Positions 54,789 through 63,592 are shown, counted from the stretch's first letter. The stretch: DNA of 64,000 bases from DATAEE01 sp036258175 (GCA_036258175.1 DATAEE010000061.1:30314-94313); one strand, 5' to 3'. Program-made: numbers and translations. Notes: generated by a model not told the origin, from the sequence alone.

Positions 54789-55420
54789 GGACCGGCCTTT
54801 CCCGCGGCCGGCCGCGGCGGCGTGGGCTTCATCCCCGGCTTCGCCGGAGCCGCCTTGGTCGAATCCACCAGCACGAAGGTCAACGCCGTGCACTCCGCGC
54901 TAATCGTCGAATTCGCCGACGGTTGATCTTTCGAGCGGATCTTCAGCGCGTTCACGTTGATGATTCGCGGGAACTTGCTGATCCGATCGAAGAACATCCC
55001 GAGGTTGTGATACGTGCCGTCGAGCTCCAGCACGATCGGCCACTCCTCGTGGATTTGCTTGGTCTCGACCGGCTTGGGCTGGAAGCCCCGGATCGTCAGG
55101 TTCGACTGCGTCGCGAGCGTCTGCACGCGCCGCAGAATGTCGGCGTAGTCCTTCTGTTCGGGCAGCACCGACTTCAGTGCTTCGAGACGGCGTTCGAGGT
55201 CGTCGACCCCAGCCTGGAACTCCGGCAGCCGCTTCGCCGTGTTCAACCCGCGCGTGATGTCGGTACGCAGCTGCTGCAGTCGCGCTTCGCGCGTGGCCAT
55301 CTCCGCGGTCACGTCGGAGACGTAGTAGAACCAGAACCCGAAGACCGCGGCGCCCGACAGAATGGCGAACGCGGTGATCTGGCCCCACCAGGGCAGTCTG
55401 CTCAGCGATATCTGCGCCAT
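54785..55420 (-). CDS. pilO: Type IV pilus assembly protein PilO
   Basis: The 211-residue protein has one membrane helix (ITAFAILSGAAVFGFWFYYV), a coiled coil and a ferredoxin-like periplasmic domain (LDGTYHNLGMFFDRISKFPR, IINVNALKI). It forms the inner-membrane alignment complex with PilN. It is followed by a Pro/Lys-rich tail. Confidence 0.88.
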   Translation of the reverse strand: MAQISLSRLPWWGQITAFAILSGAAVFGFWFYYVSDVTAEMATREARLQQLRTDITRGLNTAKRLPEFQAGVDDLERRLEALKSVLPEQKDYADILRRVQTLATQSNLTIRGFQPKPVETKQIHEEWPIVLELDGTYHNLGMFFDRISKFPRIINVNALKIRSKDQPSANSTISAECTALTFVLVDSTKAAPAKPGMKPTPPRPAAGKAGP

Positions 55421-55442
55421 GCGCTCCGTGCCCTCTCCGTCC

Positions 55443-56111
55443 CTATCTCGCCGCCGGCGGCACGCCGCTGCCCGTCGAGGCCGCGGTCGCCGGCGGTTTC
55501 GCCAGCGCCGGCAGCGGCGGTGGCGTATACGTTCCCTTGACCTCGAACTTCACCAGCTCACCGACCTGGGCCGCTTGGGGCCCCGACGCGGCGCCGACCT
55601 GCGTGTCGACGATCTCGACTGGTTTCTTGAAGTACCCCGACGCTTCCAAATTCCCCACCAGGTCCGAAATCGCCGTCAGCGATGTTGCGAACCCACGCAT
55701 CTGGACCTCGGTTCCGGTTTGCGTGAGCTCGGTGAACCACAGCCGGTCCGGCAGGCTCTTGCTGATCGAGTCCAGCATGTGCACCGGGCCGATCTGGCCT
55801 TTGCGTAGCTCCTCGATCAGCGACACGCGCTGCTGGAGCTGGGCACGCCTGGCCTCGAACTTCTGCACTTGAGTGAGCACGGTGCGGAGCCGCCTGGTCT
55901 CGGCTTCGGCGTCGGCGATGTCCTGGTCGAGGCGCGCCGAACGCTGGCCGAGCGCCCAGAACCACCACACGATGCCGAGCGCCGTCAGCACCACGATGAG
56001 GCTCGCGGCGATCGTGATTTTCTGCCCCTGGCCCAGATTGAGGCTGAGGCCGGCCCGCCGCTTCGCGCGAGGCTGCTCGCGCTCGACCGCGAGGAGGTTG
56101 ATGCGGATCAT
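55443..56111 (-). CDS. pilN: Type IV pilus assembly protein PilN
   Basis: The 222-residue protein begins MIRINLLAVEREQPR, the cytoplasmic PilN motif that binds PilM. A membrane helix (IAASLIVVLTALGIVWWFWA), a coiled coil and a periplasmic domain (LWFTELTQTGTEVQMRGFAT) follow. It overlaps the pilM stop by four bases. The C-terminal Pro/Ala tail is unusually long. Confidence 0.88.
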   Translation of the reverse strand: MIRINLLAVEREQPRAKRRAGLSLNLGQGQKITIAASLIVVLTALGIVWWFWALGQRSARLDQDIADAEAETRRLRTVLTQVQKFEARRAQLQQRVSLIEELRKGQIGPVHMLDSISKSLPDRLWFTELTQTGTEVQMRGFATSLTAISDLVGNLEASGYFKKPVEIVDTQVGAASGPQAAQVGELVKFEVKGTYTPPPLPALAKPPATAASTGSGVPPAAR

Positions 56112-57172
56112 CGGTCACCCGCCCTGCGGAGCGCGAGCCCGACGGCAACCGCGGCGGTCGGCGCCAGATCCGCCGGCGCCGCGACGCCCAGCTTCTTTGA
56201 ATCGAACCCGATCGTCTTGAACGGGTCGAACGACTCGACCGGCGACTCGAACCGATCGGCCAGCATGTCGGAGAACCCTTCGGCTCTCGAGGCGCCACCG
56301 CTGACGACGATTCGATCAATCCGATCCGACGCGGCCGTCGCCTTGAAGAAGTCAAACGTCTTCTGGATCTCGAGCATCATGTTCTCGGTCACCGCGCGGA
56401 GGACCGGCCTGGCTTCGTCGTAGCCGACGCCGTCGACCGCCTCCCCCTTCTTCAACGCATCCGCCGCGTCGTACGGAAGGTTCAACTCCTTCTGCAACGC
56501 TTCGGTGTAGGCGTTGCCGCCGATGGAGACGTCGCGGGTGAAGACCGACTGCTCGCCGCTCAGGATGTTGATGTTGGTCGCGCTTGCGCCCGCGTTGAGG
56601 AGCGCGACGATCTGTCCCGGCTGCAGGCCGTAGTTGACCTCGTACGCGTTCTGCAGTGCGAACGCGTCGACGTCCACGACAACGGCGGTGCGGCCGGCTT
56701 GCGCGATGACGCCGGTGTAGTCGGCGATCTTTTCCTTCTTCGCCGCCACGAGCAGTACGTCCATCGTCGGCTTGCCGCCGGTCGACGCGCCCGTCTCGAT
56801 GATCTGGTAGTCGAGATTGACGTCCTGAATGTCGAACGGGATGTACTGCTCAGCCTCCCAGTAGATCGACTCGGCGATCTCCGACTCGGTCATCTGGGGG
56901 ACGGTGATCTTCTTGACGATCACGGCGTTGCCCGAGAGCGACGCCGCGACGTCGCGCGTCTTGATCTTGCGGCGGTCGAACAGTCTGCGGATCGCGTCGG
57001 CGACCGCGGTGCCGTCGATGATGGCGCCATCGACGATGCTGTCCGGCGGGATCGGCTCGCTGCCGAAGGCGGCGACCTTGTAGCCGCGCCCTGCGGGCTT
57101 GAGCTCCACCGCCTTGACGGCGCTCGAACCGATGTCGAGACCCACGAGTGACTTCGTGCGCTTCAGCAGCAC
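56108..57172 (-). CDS. pilM: Type IV pilus assembly ATPase-like PilM
   Basis: This 354-residue actin-like protein has the phosphate-1 motif VGLDIGSSAVKAVEL, VVVDVDAFALQNAYEVNYGL, ALLNAGASATNINILSGE and IDRIVVSGGASRAEGFSDML. It binds ATP and the N-terminus of PilN. GTG 57172 was chosen because AGGA lies 8 bases upstream and family members start just before KSLVGLDIG; the frame could extend to 57259. Confidence 0.9.
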   Translation of the reverse strand: MLLKRTKSLVGLDIGSSAVKAVELKPAGRGYKVAAFGSEPIPPDSIVDGAIIDGTAVADAIRRLFDRRKIKTRDVAASLSGNAVIVKKITVPQMTESEIAESIYWEAEQYIPFDIQDVNLDYQIIETGASTGGKPTMDVLLVAAKKEKIADYTGVIAQAGRTAVVVDVDAFALQNAYEVNYGLQPGQIVALLNAGASATNINILSGEQSVFTRDVSIGGNAYTEALQKELNLPYDAADALKKGEAVDGVGYDEARPVLRAVTENMMLEIQKTFDFFKATAASDRIDRIVVSGGASRAEGFSDMLADRFESPVESFDPFKTIGFDSKKLGVAAPADLAPTAAVAVGLALRRAGDR

Positions 57173-57452
57173 TGTGTAATCCTGCGAATTCGACGGAAAT
57201 TTGTGAGCGGTGTGTGCGCGCGCGCAAGTGCGTCGACGCGAGCCGCCACAGCCCGTCATGCGTTGGCAAGCGGGGTGCCATTAGCTCTTCGGTGAGATCG
57301 AATGCAACTCCGGGCGTTCGTACGCATATCCGCGGAATCGCGGGTCAGCACTTCCCGCGCACACGTCACAAAACAGGATGCGGCGCACGAAACCGTAACC
57401 AGACTACCCATATCCACTGCCGCGCGAGCGTCAGTTAGCGCGGTTGGTACCG

Positions 57453-57481
57453 TTGACAGCGCCGGTAATTCCAAGTATCCT
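57453..57481 (+). promoter_or_regulatory. Sigma-70-like promoter of the rplM operon
   Basis: TTGACA (57453-57458), 17 bp, TATCCT (57476-57481), about 41 bases before the rplM ATG. It lies in the 349-base gap 57173-57521 between divergent pilM and rplM, in which I see no other gene. CTCGG-GAC-CGAG (57495-57507) in the leader could form a small hairpin next to the ribosome site. Confidence 0.65.
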
Positions 57482-57521
57482 CTTGGTTTGCCGTCCTCGG
57501 GACCGAGCTGAAAGGGAACGC

Positions 57522-57953
57522 ATGGGCACGTTTATGCCAGGCGCTGGAAGCGTCGAGCGCCAGTGGCATGTCATCGACGCAGACGGCCAGGTGCTGGGCC
57601 GGGTGGCCACCACGGCGGCGAGGCTGCTCGCCGGCAAACACAAGCCGGTGTATACGCCGTTTCTCGACATGGGCGACCACGTCATCGTGATTAACGCGGC
57701 AAAGGTGAAGCTGACCGGCCGCAAGGAAACGCAGAAGGTGTACCGCTATCACAGCGGGTATGAAGGCGGCCTTCGCGAGGAGCGCGCGAAAATCGTGCGC
57801 CAGAAAGATCCCGTGCGGCTCGTCGAGGAAGCGGTCCGCGGCATGCTGCCGAAGACCAAACTGGGTGAGGCGATGGCACGCAAGCTCAAGGTTTACGCCC
57901 GGGCCGATCATCCCCACGCGGCGCAGAAGCCGGCGAAACGCGAGGTCGCATAA
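57522..57953 (+). CDS. rplM: 50S ribosomal protein L13
   Basis: In this 143-residue protein, WHVIDADGQVLGRVATTAAR, LLAGKHKPVYTPFLDMGDHV and AVRGMLPKTKLGEAMARKLK are the L13 hallmarks. AAAGGGAA precedes the ATG. It is the first gene of a translation operon with rpsI, rpsB, tsf, pyrH and frr. Confidence 0.95.
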   Translation: MGTFMPGAGSVERQWHVIDADGQVLGRVATTAARLLAGKHKPVYTPFLDMGDHVIVINAAKVKLTGRKETQKVYRYHSGYEGGLREERAKIVRQKDPVRLVEEAVRGMLPKTKLGEAMARKLKVYARADHPHAAQKPAKREVA

Positions 57954-57954
57954 C

Positions 57955-58347
57955 TTGGCAGTGATTCAGTACTACGGCACGGGGCGTCGTAAGACATCCA
58001 CCGCGCGCGTCTTCCTCAGACCTGGCAAAGGCGAGTTCACCATCAACCGGCGGCCGATCGAAGGGGCCTTCCCTACCGAAGCGTTGCGCAGCCAGATCAA
58101 GCAGCCGCTGCTCTTGACGGAAACGGCCGACAAGTTCGACGTCCTCGCGACGATCGCGGGCGGCGGCGTCTCCGGCCAGGCCGGCGCGCTCAAGCTGGGC
58201 ATCGCACGGGCGCTGATCGAATACAACGCGGAGCTCCGTACCCGGCTGAAGGGGGCGGGGTTCCTGACGCGAGACGCGCGAATCAAGGAACGCAAGAAGT
58301 ACGGGCAGAAGGGAGCGCGCAAGCGCTTCCAGTTCAGTAAGCGCTAG
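57955..58347 (+). CDS. rpsI: 30S ribosomal protein S9
   Basis: This 130-residue protein reads IQYYGTGRRKTSTARVFLRP at the start, has TIAGGGVSGQAGALKLGIAR in the middle and ends GQKGARKRFQFSKR, whose Lys/Arg tail reaches the P-site tRNA. TTG 57955 is used (GAGG at about 9 bases); GTG 57961 is also possible. It starts one base after the rplM stop. Confidence 0.95.
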   Translation: MAVIQYYGTGRRKTSTARVFLRPGKGEFTINRRPIEGAFPTEALRSQIKQPLLLTETADKFDVLATIAGGGVSGQAGALKLGIARALIEYNAELRTRLKGAGFLTRDARIKERKKYGQKGARKRFQFSKR

Positions 58348-58355
58348 GAGGTAGT

Positions 58356-59153
58356 TTGGAGCCGTTGTCGCTGAAGGATCTGCTGGAGGCCGGAGTTCAT
58401 TTCGGCCACCAGACGAAGCGGTGGAACCCGAAGATGAAGGAGTACATCTTCGGCGAGCGGAACGGGATCTACATTCTCGATCTCGGCAAGACCGCCAAGC
58501 TCTTTCGGACGGCCGAGGAGTTCGTCATGAACCTCGCGTCGGACGGGCGCACCATTCTCTTCGTCGGCACGAAGCGCCAGGCGCAGGACGCGATCTCGGA
58601 AGAAGCGCAGCGCTGCAGCATGTTCTTCGTGAACCAGCGGTGGCTGGGCGGCCTCCTGACGAACTTCGCGACGATCCAGCGGAGCCTCGGCCGCCTGCGT
58701 GACCTCGAGGCGATGAGCACCGACGGGCGCTACGACACGCTCTCCAAGAAGGAGATCGCGTCGATCGAAAAGGAAAAGCGCAAGCTGCAGAGGAACCTCG
58801 ACGGCATCCGCGGCATGTCCCGCCTGCCGGACGCGGTCTTCGTCGTCGATACGCGCAAGGAGAAGATCGCGGTCGACGAGGCGCGCAAACTGAAGATCCC
58901 CGTGATCGGGATCGTGGACACCAACTGCGACCCCGACGAGGTCAACTACGTCATTCCCGGCAACGACGACGCGCTGCGGTCGATTCGGCTGTTCGCGTCG
59001 CGCATCGCCGAGGCGGTGCTCGCCGGACGCGCCATGCGTGAGAGCGCGCACGCCGAGGCCGAAGGGGACGAGGGGAGCGACGAGCGCGGCCGCCGGCCGG
59101 CCCGCGCCGCCCGCCAGCCGCGCGCCGAGCAGGCCACGTCAGCGGCGGTCTAG
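58356..59153 (+). CDS. rpsB: 30S ribosomal protein S2
   Basis: In this 265-residue protein LLEAGVHFGHQTKRWNPKMK, VGTKRQAQDAISEEAQRC, RWLGGLLTNFATI and VIGIVDTNCDPDEVNYVIPG are typical. The Ala/Arg/Glu-rich tail is longer than in E. coli. TTG start with AGGAGGT four bases upstream. Confidence 0.95.
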   Translation: MEPLSLKDLLEAGVHFGHQTKRWNPKMKEYIFGERNGIYILDLGKTAKLFRTAEEFVMNLASDGRTILFVGTKRQAQDAISEEAQRCSMFFVNQRWLGGLLTNFATIQRSLGRLRDLEAMSTDGRYDTLSKKEIASIEKEKRKLQRNLDGIRGMSRLPDAVFVVDTRKEKIAVDEARKLKIPVIGIVDTNCDPDEVNYVIPGNDDALRSIRLFASRIAEAVLAGRAMRESAHAEAEGDEGSDERGRRPARAARQPRAEQATSAAV

Positions 59154-59166
59154 CCGAGCTCCCGCG

Positions 59167-59200
59167 ACGGCCGGCCGCAACGACAGGGCCGGCCGTTTTC
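59167..59200 (+). terminator. Rho-independent terminator between rpsB and tsf
   Basis: A perfect 10-bp stem ACGGCCGGCC/GGCCGGCCGT (59167-59176 with 59187-59196) has a 10-base loop and a short T run. It probably attenuates rather than ends transcription, since tsf follows. The stem shares nine bases with that of the hsp20 terminator. Confidence 0.75.
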
Positions 59201-59226
59201 ATGTACACACGGTTTCATAGGACGAA

Positions 59227-59835
59227 ATGATGGCGACGACGATTACGGCGGATCTGGTGAAGACGCTTCGCGACCGGACGGGTGCGGGGATGATGGAGTG
59301 CAAGTCGGCGCTCGTCGAGGCCGGCGGCGATCTCGAACAGGCGACGACGATCCTGCGCAAGCGAGGACTCGCGCAGGCGGCGAGGAAGACGGGCCGCTCG
59401 ACCTCCGAGGGGCTGATCGGCCACTACATCCACATGGGCGGCAAGATCGGCGTCCTCGTGGAAGTGAACTGCGAGTCCGACTTTGTCGCGCGGACGGCCG
59501 ATTTCCAGACGCTCGTGAAGGAGATCGCCATGCACATCGCCGCCGCGACCCCGCAGTTCGTGAGCCGCGAGGACGTGCCCGCCGACGTGCTCGAGCGTGA
59601 GAAGTCGATCTATCGCGCGCAGCTCGAGAACTCCGGGAAGCCGGCGCAGGTCATCGACAAGATCGTCGACGGAAAGCTCAACAGCTTCTACGAGCAGGCC
59701 GTGCTGCTCGACCAGTTGTCGATCCGCGATCAAAAAACCACGATCGGCCAGATCGTCACCGCAGCCATCGCCAAGCTGGGCGAGAACATTACGATCACCC
59801 GCTTTGTCCGATTCCGTGTCGGCGAGCGCGAATAG
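59227..59835 (+). CDS. tsf: Elongation factor Ts, short form
   Basis: The 203-residue EF-Tu guanine nucleotide exchange factor has LVKTLRDRTGAGMMECKSAL and a core domain with HYIHMGGKIGVLVEVNCESD and FVARTADFQTLVKEIAMHIA. It is about 80 residues shorter than E. coli EF-Ts, lacking part of the second core subdomain, as in Thermus and plastid forms. Two adjacent ATGs (59227, 59230) follow AGGACG. Confidence 0.93.
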   Translation: MMATTITADLVKTLRDRTGAGMMECKSALVEAGGDLEQATTILRKRGLAQAARKTGRSTSEGLIGHYIHMGGKIGVLVEVNCESDFVARTADFQTLVKEIAMHIAAATPQFVSREDVPADVLEREKSIYRAQLENSGKPAQVIDKIVDGKLNSFYEQAVLLDQLSIRDQKTTIGQIVTAAIAKLGENITITRFVRFRVGERE

Positions 59836-59876
59836 CACCAGCACGACCGGCGGCCAGACATGAGTGGACAAGAGGA

Positions 59877-59882
59877 TATAAT
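59877..59882 (+). promoter_or_regulatory. TATAAT -10 of pyrH, 9 bases before the start codon
   Basis: TATAAT, then CCCCCGCTG, then ATG, with no ribosome site. It predicts a leaderless pyrH-frr transcript starting inside the translation cluster. Confidence 0.65.
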
Positions 59883-59891
59883 CCCCCGCTG

Positions 59892-60611
59892 ATGTCGTCG
59901 TCGCCGGCCTACACCCGGGTCCTCCTGAAATTGTCGGGCGAAGCGTTGATGGGCGAACAGCCCTTCGGCATCGACCCGAACGTCACCGCGCAGGTCGCCG
60001 CCGAGATCGGCGAAATCCAGCAGCTCGGGGTCGAGACGGGCATCGTCATCGGCGGCGGCAACCTGTTCCGCGGCCTGGCGGCGAGCGCGAAGGGCATGGA
60101 CCGCTCGACCGCGGACTACATGGGCATGCTCGCGACGGTCATCAACGCCCTCGCGCTGCAGGACGCCCTCGAGCACATCGGCATCACCACGCGGCTGGCC
60201 ACGGCCATCGAAATGCGGGCGGTCGCCGAACCATTCATCCGCCGCCGCGCGCTGCGGCACCTCGAAAAGAAGCGCGTCGTCGTCTTCGCCGCCGGCACGG
60301 GCAACCCCTACTTCACCACCGACACCGCCGCGGCCCTGCGCGCAATGGAGATGAAGGCGGAGGTCATCCTCAAGGGCACCAAGGTCGACGGCATCTACAC
60401 CGCCGACCCGATGACGACGCCCACAGCGACCCGGTTCGAGTCCATCTCGTACCTGAAAGTCCTCGAGCAGGGACTCAAGGTCATGGACGCCACCGCGATT
60501 TCGCTCTGTATGGACAATCGGCTCCCGATCGTCGTATTCAACCTCCGAACGCCCGGCAATCTGCGCCGCGTCATCATGGGCGAGCAGGTGGGCACACTCG
60601 TGAAGGCGTGA
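59892..60611 (+). CDS. pyrH: UMP kinase
   Basis: In this 239-residue amino-acid-kinase-fold enzyme making UDP from UMP, VLLKLSGEALMGEQPFGIDP, IVIGGGNLFRG, VVFAAGTGNPYFTTDTAAAL and ILKGTKVDGIYTADP are all characteristic. There is no Shine-Dalgarno; the start lies 9 bases past a perfect TATAAT. It is followed after one base by frr, the usual pair. Confidence 0.95.
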   Translation: MSSSPAYTRVLLKLSGEALMGEQPFGIDPNVTAQVAAEIGEIQQLGVETGIVIGGGNLFRGLAASAKGMDRSTADYMGMLATVINALALQDALEHIGITTRLATAIEMRAVAEPFIRRRALRHLEKKRVVVFAAGTGNPYFTTDTAAALRAMEMKAEVILKGTKVDGIYTADPMTTPTATRFESISYLKVLEQGLKVMDATAISLCMDNRLPIVVFNLRTPGNLRRVIMGEQVGTLVKA

Positions 60612-60612
60612 T

Positions 60613-61182
60613 ATGGATGTGAATGATCTGAAGGGCTTGTTCAGCGAAGTGCAAAAGCGCATGGACGCGGGCATCGACCACGTCCGGAAGGAGCTGGCGG
60701 GTGTCCGGACGGGACGCGCCTCGGTGTCGATCCTCGACTCCGTACAGGTTGAAGCCTATGGATCGCCGATGCCCCTCAACCAGGTGGCCTCCCTCTCGGT
60801 TCCAGAGCCGACGATGATCGTGGCGCAGCCGTACGATCCTTCACTGATGAAGGAAATCGAGAAAGCGATCCGCAATGCCAACCTCGGCTTGAATCCCTCG
60901 AACGACGGCAAGGTCGTCCGGATCCCCATTCCACCGCTGACCGAGGAGCGGCGGAAGGAGCTGTCAAAGCTCGTGCACAGGTACGCCGAGGACGGACGGA
61001 ACAGCGTGCGGCAGGTCCGGCGGGACTCGAACGAGCGGCTGAAGAAGCTGCTCAAGGATCACAAGATCTCCGAAGACGACGAGCGCCGTGGCCTCGACGA
61101 AGTACAGAAGATCACCGACCAGCACGTGCACATGATCGACGACCTGCAGAAGAAAAAAGATCAGGAACTACTCGGCAAGTAA
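60613..61182 (+). CDS. frr: Ribosome recycling factor
   Basis: This 189-residue two-domain factor releases ribosomes after termination. VRKELAGVRTGRASVSILDS, PEPTMIVAQPYDPSLMKEIE and PPLTEERRKELSKLVHRYAE match the family. It is directly behind pyrH and ends the translation cluster; a heptad-repeat hairpin follows its stop. Confidence 0.95.
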   Translation: MDVNDLKGLFSEVQKRMDAGIDHVRKELAGVRTGRASVSILDSVQVEAYGSPMPLNQVASLSVPEPTMIVAQPYDPSLMKEIEKAIRNANLGLNPSNDGKVVRIPIPPLTEERRKELSKLVHRYAEDGRNSVRQVRRDSNERLKKLLKDHKISEDDERRGLDEVQKITDQHVHMIDDLQKKKDQELLGK

Positions 61183-61190
61183 ACGCTCAG

Positions 61191-61261
61191 TGCTGATTGT
61201 GGAATGCTGATTGCTGACTTGGCAGCCACGATCATTCAGCATTCAACAATCCACTTTCAGC
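61191..61261. repeat. Heptad repeat with two facing four-word arms between frr and thrC
   Basis: The left arm is TGCTGAT, TGTGGAA, TGCTGAT, TGCTGAC (61191-61218). The right arm is ATTCAGC, ATTCAAC, AATCCAC, TTTCAGC (61234-61261), close to its reverse complement, with a 15-base centre. All eight words are exactly 7 bases. The right arm ends one base before the thrC start codon, where no ribosome site is visible. Confidence 0.9.
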
Positions 61262-61262
61262 A

Positions 61263-62444
61263 ATGAGCAGCTTCTTCACCCACCTTGAATGCAGCGTGCC
61301 GTGCGGCGCTGCGCGGCGCGACCCGCACTCCCCGCATCACCTTTGCTCGTGCGGCGCTCCCCTACTAGCCAGATACGATCTCGATGCGGCGGCGAAAAGC
61401 TGGCGGCGGGAGTCCCTGACGGATCGCGAGCCGACGATGTGGCGGTATCGGGAACTGATGCCGATCTTCACGGATGCCGGCGAGACACCAGTAACGCTCG
61501 GTGAGGGATGGACGCCGCTCCTCCATGCACAGCGGTTGGGAAATCGGTTGGGCCTCCAGAACCTGTATGTGAAGGACGAATCGCTCAACCCGACGAACTC
61601 CTTCAAGGCGCGCGGGCTTTCGGCCGCCGTGACCCGGGCGATGTACCTCGGTGCGAAAACACTGGCGATCCCGTCGGCCGGCAATGCTGCCAACGCACTT
61701 GCCGCCTACGCCGCGCGGGCGGGAATCCCGGCGCACGTCTTCATGCCGAAAGACGTCAAGCCGCCGTTCATCCGTGAGTGCGAGTTGTACGGCGCGGAAG
61801 TCACGCTCGTCGACGGACTCATCACCGACGCCGGCCGCATCGCCGCTGAGCAGGGCCGGCCGCTCGGCTGGTATGACACGTCGACCCTCAAAGAGCCGTA
61901 TCGCGTCGAGGGCAAGAAGACGATGGGCTACGAGGTGGCCGAGCAACTCGGCTGGCGTCTTCCCGACTGGATCATCTATCCGACCGGCGGCGGTACCGGC
62001 ATCGTCGGCATGTGGAAGGCGTTCGACGAGATGGAGCGCATCGCCTGGATCGGGCGTCGGCGGCCGAAGATGGTGACGGTTCAGGCCGATGGCTGCGCGC
62101 CAATCGTCCGCGCGTTCGAGCGCGGCGACGAGAAGGCCGAGCCGTGGCTGAACGCGCGCACGGTGGCGGACGGTCTGCGCGTCCCGCGCGCGGTGGGCGA
62201 CTTTCTAGTGTTGCGCGCGCTCCGGGAGAGCGGCGGGACTGCCATTGCCGTCAGCGACGCCGAGATGATTACCTCGATGCGGGAAATGGGTGGCGAGGAA
62301 GGGATCAGCGCGGCGCCGGAAGGCGGAGCGGCGCTTCAGGCCGTCAAGGTCCTGCTACGCAGCGGAGACCTGAAACCGTCCGACACGGTCGTTCTCTTCA
62401 ACACCGGCGGCGCGTTGAAGTATCTCGACGTCCTGGTTTCCTAG
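61263..62444 (+). CDS. thrC: Threonine synthase
   Basis: This 393-residue PLP enzyme converts phosphohomoserine to threonine. The N-terminus has a Cys-rich knuckle (LECSVPCGAARR, HHLCSCGAPLL). The PLP Lys is in LNPTNSFKARGLSA, IPSAGNAANALAAYAARAGI follows, and the phosphate loop is YPTGGGTGIVGMW. The size and N-terminal knuckle fit the class found in thermophiles and actinobacteria. Its start abuts the repeat arm, so translation may depend on the upstream hairpin. Confidence 0.9.
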   Translation: MSSFFTHLECSVPCGAARRDPHSPHHLCSCGAPLLARYDLDAAAKSWRRESLTDREPTMWRYRELMPIFTDAGETPVTLGEGWTPLLHAQRLGNRLGLQNLYVKDESLNPTNSFKARGLSAAVTRAMYLGAKTLAIPSAGNAANALAAYAARAGIPAHVFMPKDVKPPFIRECELYGAEVTLVDGLITDAGRIAAEQGRPLGWYDTSTLKEPYRVEGKKTMGYEVAEQLGWRLPDWIIYPTGGGTGIVGMWKAFDEMERIAWIGRRRPKMVTVQADGCAPIVRAFERGDEKAEPWLNARTVADGLRVPRAVGDFLVLRALRESGGTAIAVSDAEMITSMREMGGEEGISAAPEGGAALQAVKVLLRSGDLKPSDTVVLFNTGGALKYLDVLVS

Positions 62445-62445
62445 G

Positions 62446-62466
62446 CCCCAGTCCCTAGTCCCCGAG
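62446..62466. repeat. Heptad repeat, GGGACTA family, shared by thrC and pfkA ends
   Basis: CCCCAGT, CCCTAGT, CCCCGAG are three 7-base words between the converging stops. On the minus strand the middle word supplies the TAG of pfkA (62455-62457), so the last Asp codon and stop of pfkA are repeat sequence. Confidence 0.75.
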
Positions 62467-63531
62467 AGCTATGCCGATAGAGCGTGCCGTCTCGATCAAG
62501 TCGGAATCGAGCGGCACCTGCTTCGTCTTTCCCACGATATCTGCCAGCGGGACGGCGCCGATGTCCGGCGGGTGATTCGCGACCATGTACCCGAACTGGC
62601 CCTTCATTACGAGATCGACGGCCTTCCGGCCGAGCCGCGTCGCCAGTACCCGATCGAAGCTCGTTGGTGCGCCACCGCGCTGCAGGTGACCGAGCACCAC
62701 GCAGCGGGATTCCTTCCCGGTGCGCTGTTCGAGTTGCTCCGCCACGCGGGCGCCAATCCCGCCGAGGCGCTCGACCGTTCCCAGTGACGCCGATCTCACG
62801 ACTGAAACAGCGCCGCCCATGGGTTTTGCGCCCTCGGCGACGACGACGATGCTGAACTTCGCGCCCCAGTCGTCACGCTCGGTGATTCGCGCGGCGACCT
62901 TGTCGATGTCGTACGGGATTTCCGGAATCAGGATGACGTCGGCCCCGCCACCGATGCCGGCGTTGATGGCGATCCAGCCGGCGTACCGGCCCATGACTTC
63001 GACCACCATGATGCGGCGGTGCGCTTCGGCGGTCGTGTGCAGACGATCGATGGCGTCGGTCGCGAAGCTCACGGCCGAGTCGAACCCGAAGCTGCTGTTC
63101 GTGCCGACGATGTCGTTGTCGATCGTCTTGGGGACACCGACGATCGGCATGCCTTTTTTCTGGAACTCGTACGCGATGGCGAGGGTCCCATCGCCGCCGA
63201 TGACGATCAGCGCGTCGAGCTGGAGATCGCGGAACATCTCGAGGCAGCGCTCGGAGTAGTCGACGGGCCCGGATTGTGTCTCCAGTGGGTAGGCAAACGG
63301 ATTACCGCGGTTCGTCGTCCCCAGGATCGTGCCGCCGACGCGGAGGATGCCAGTGACGTCGCGCGGCGCGAGCGGCCGCGCGCGGCCGGGTTCGATGAGA
63401 CCGTCGAAGCTGTCCTCGAGGCCGATGACCTGCGCGCGGCAATTGGCCGCCGCCTTCACGACGGCGCGGATGACCGCGTTCAACCCGGGGGCGTCGCCGC
63501 CGCCGGTGAGTACGCCGATGCGTTTGCCCAT
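62455..63531 (-). CDS. pfkA: 6-phosphofructokinase
   Basis: This 358-residue glycolytic kinase starts GVLTGGGDAPGLNAVIRAVV and has VIGGDGTLAIA, PKTIDNDIVGTNSSFGFDSA, MGRYAGWIAI and RGGAPTSFDRVLATRLG. Gly in GGDGT predicts ATP as donor, while Lys in PKTIDND is usual in pyrophosphate or group III enzymes, so the donor is uncertain. No strong ribosome site precedes ATG 63531. It is convergent with thrC. Confidence 0.92.
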   Translation of the reverse strand: MGKRIGVLTGGGDAPGLNAVIRAVVKAAANCRAQVIGLEDSFDGLIEPGRARPLAPRDVTGILRVGGTILGTTNRGNPFAYPLETQSGPVDYSERCLEMFRDLQLDALIVIGGDGTLAIAYEFQKKGMPIVGVPKTIDNDIVGTNSSFGFDSAVSFATDAIDRLHTTAEAHRRIMVVEVMGRYAGWIAINAGIGGGADVILIPEIPYDIDKVAARITERDDWGAKFSIVVVAEGAKPMGGAVSVVRSASLGTVERLGGIGARVAEQLEQRTGKESRCVVLGHLQRGGAPTSFDRVLATRLGRKAVDLVMKGQFGYMVANHPPDIGAVPLADIVGKTKQVPLDSDLIETARSIGIALGD

Positions 63532-63562
63532 AAATAACTGGTCCGGCAGTATAGCCGAGCGG

Positions 63563-63592
63563 TTGATGCGTGTCTGTAACGCGTGGTAGGAT
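63563..63592 (+). promoter_or_regulatory. Possible promoter of tRNA-Ala
   Basis: TTGATG (63563-63568), 18 bp, TAGGAT (63587-63592), about 50 bases before the tRNA. A second -10-like TAGAAT lies at 63608-63613. Weak evidence. Confidence 0.3.

Noticed and set aside
57302..57511. Short ORF in the pilM-rplM gap
   Set aside because: It overlaps the rplM promoter and leader, has no ribosome site and shows no conserved pattern.
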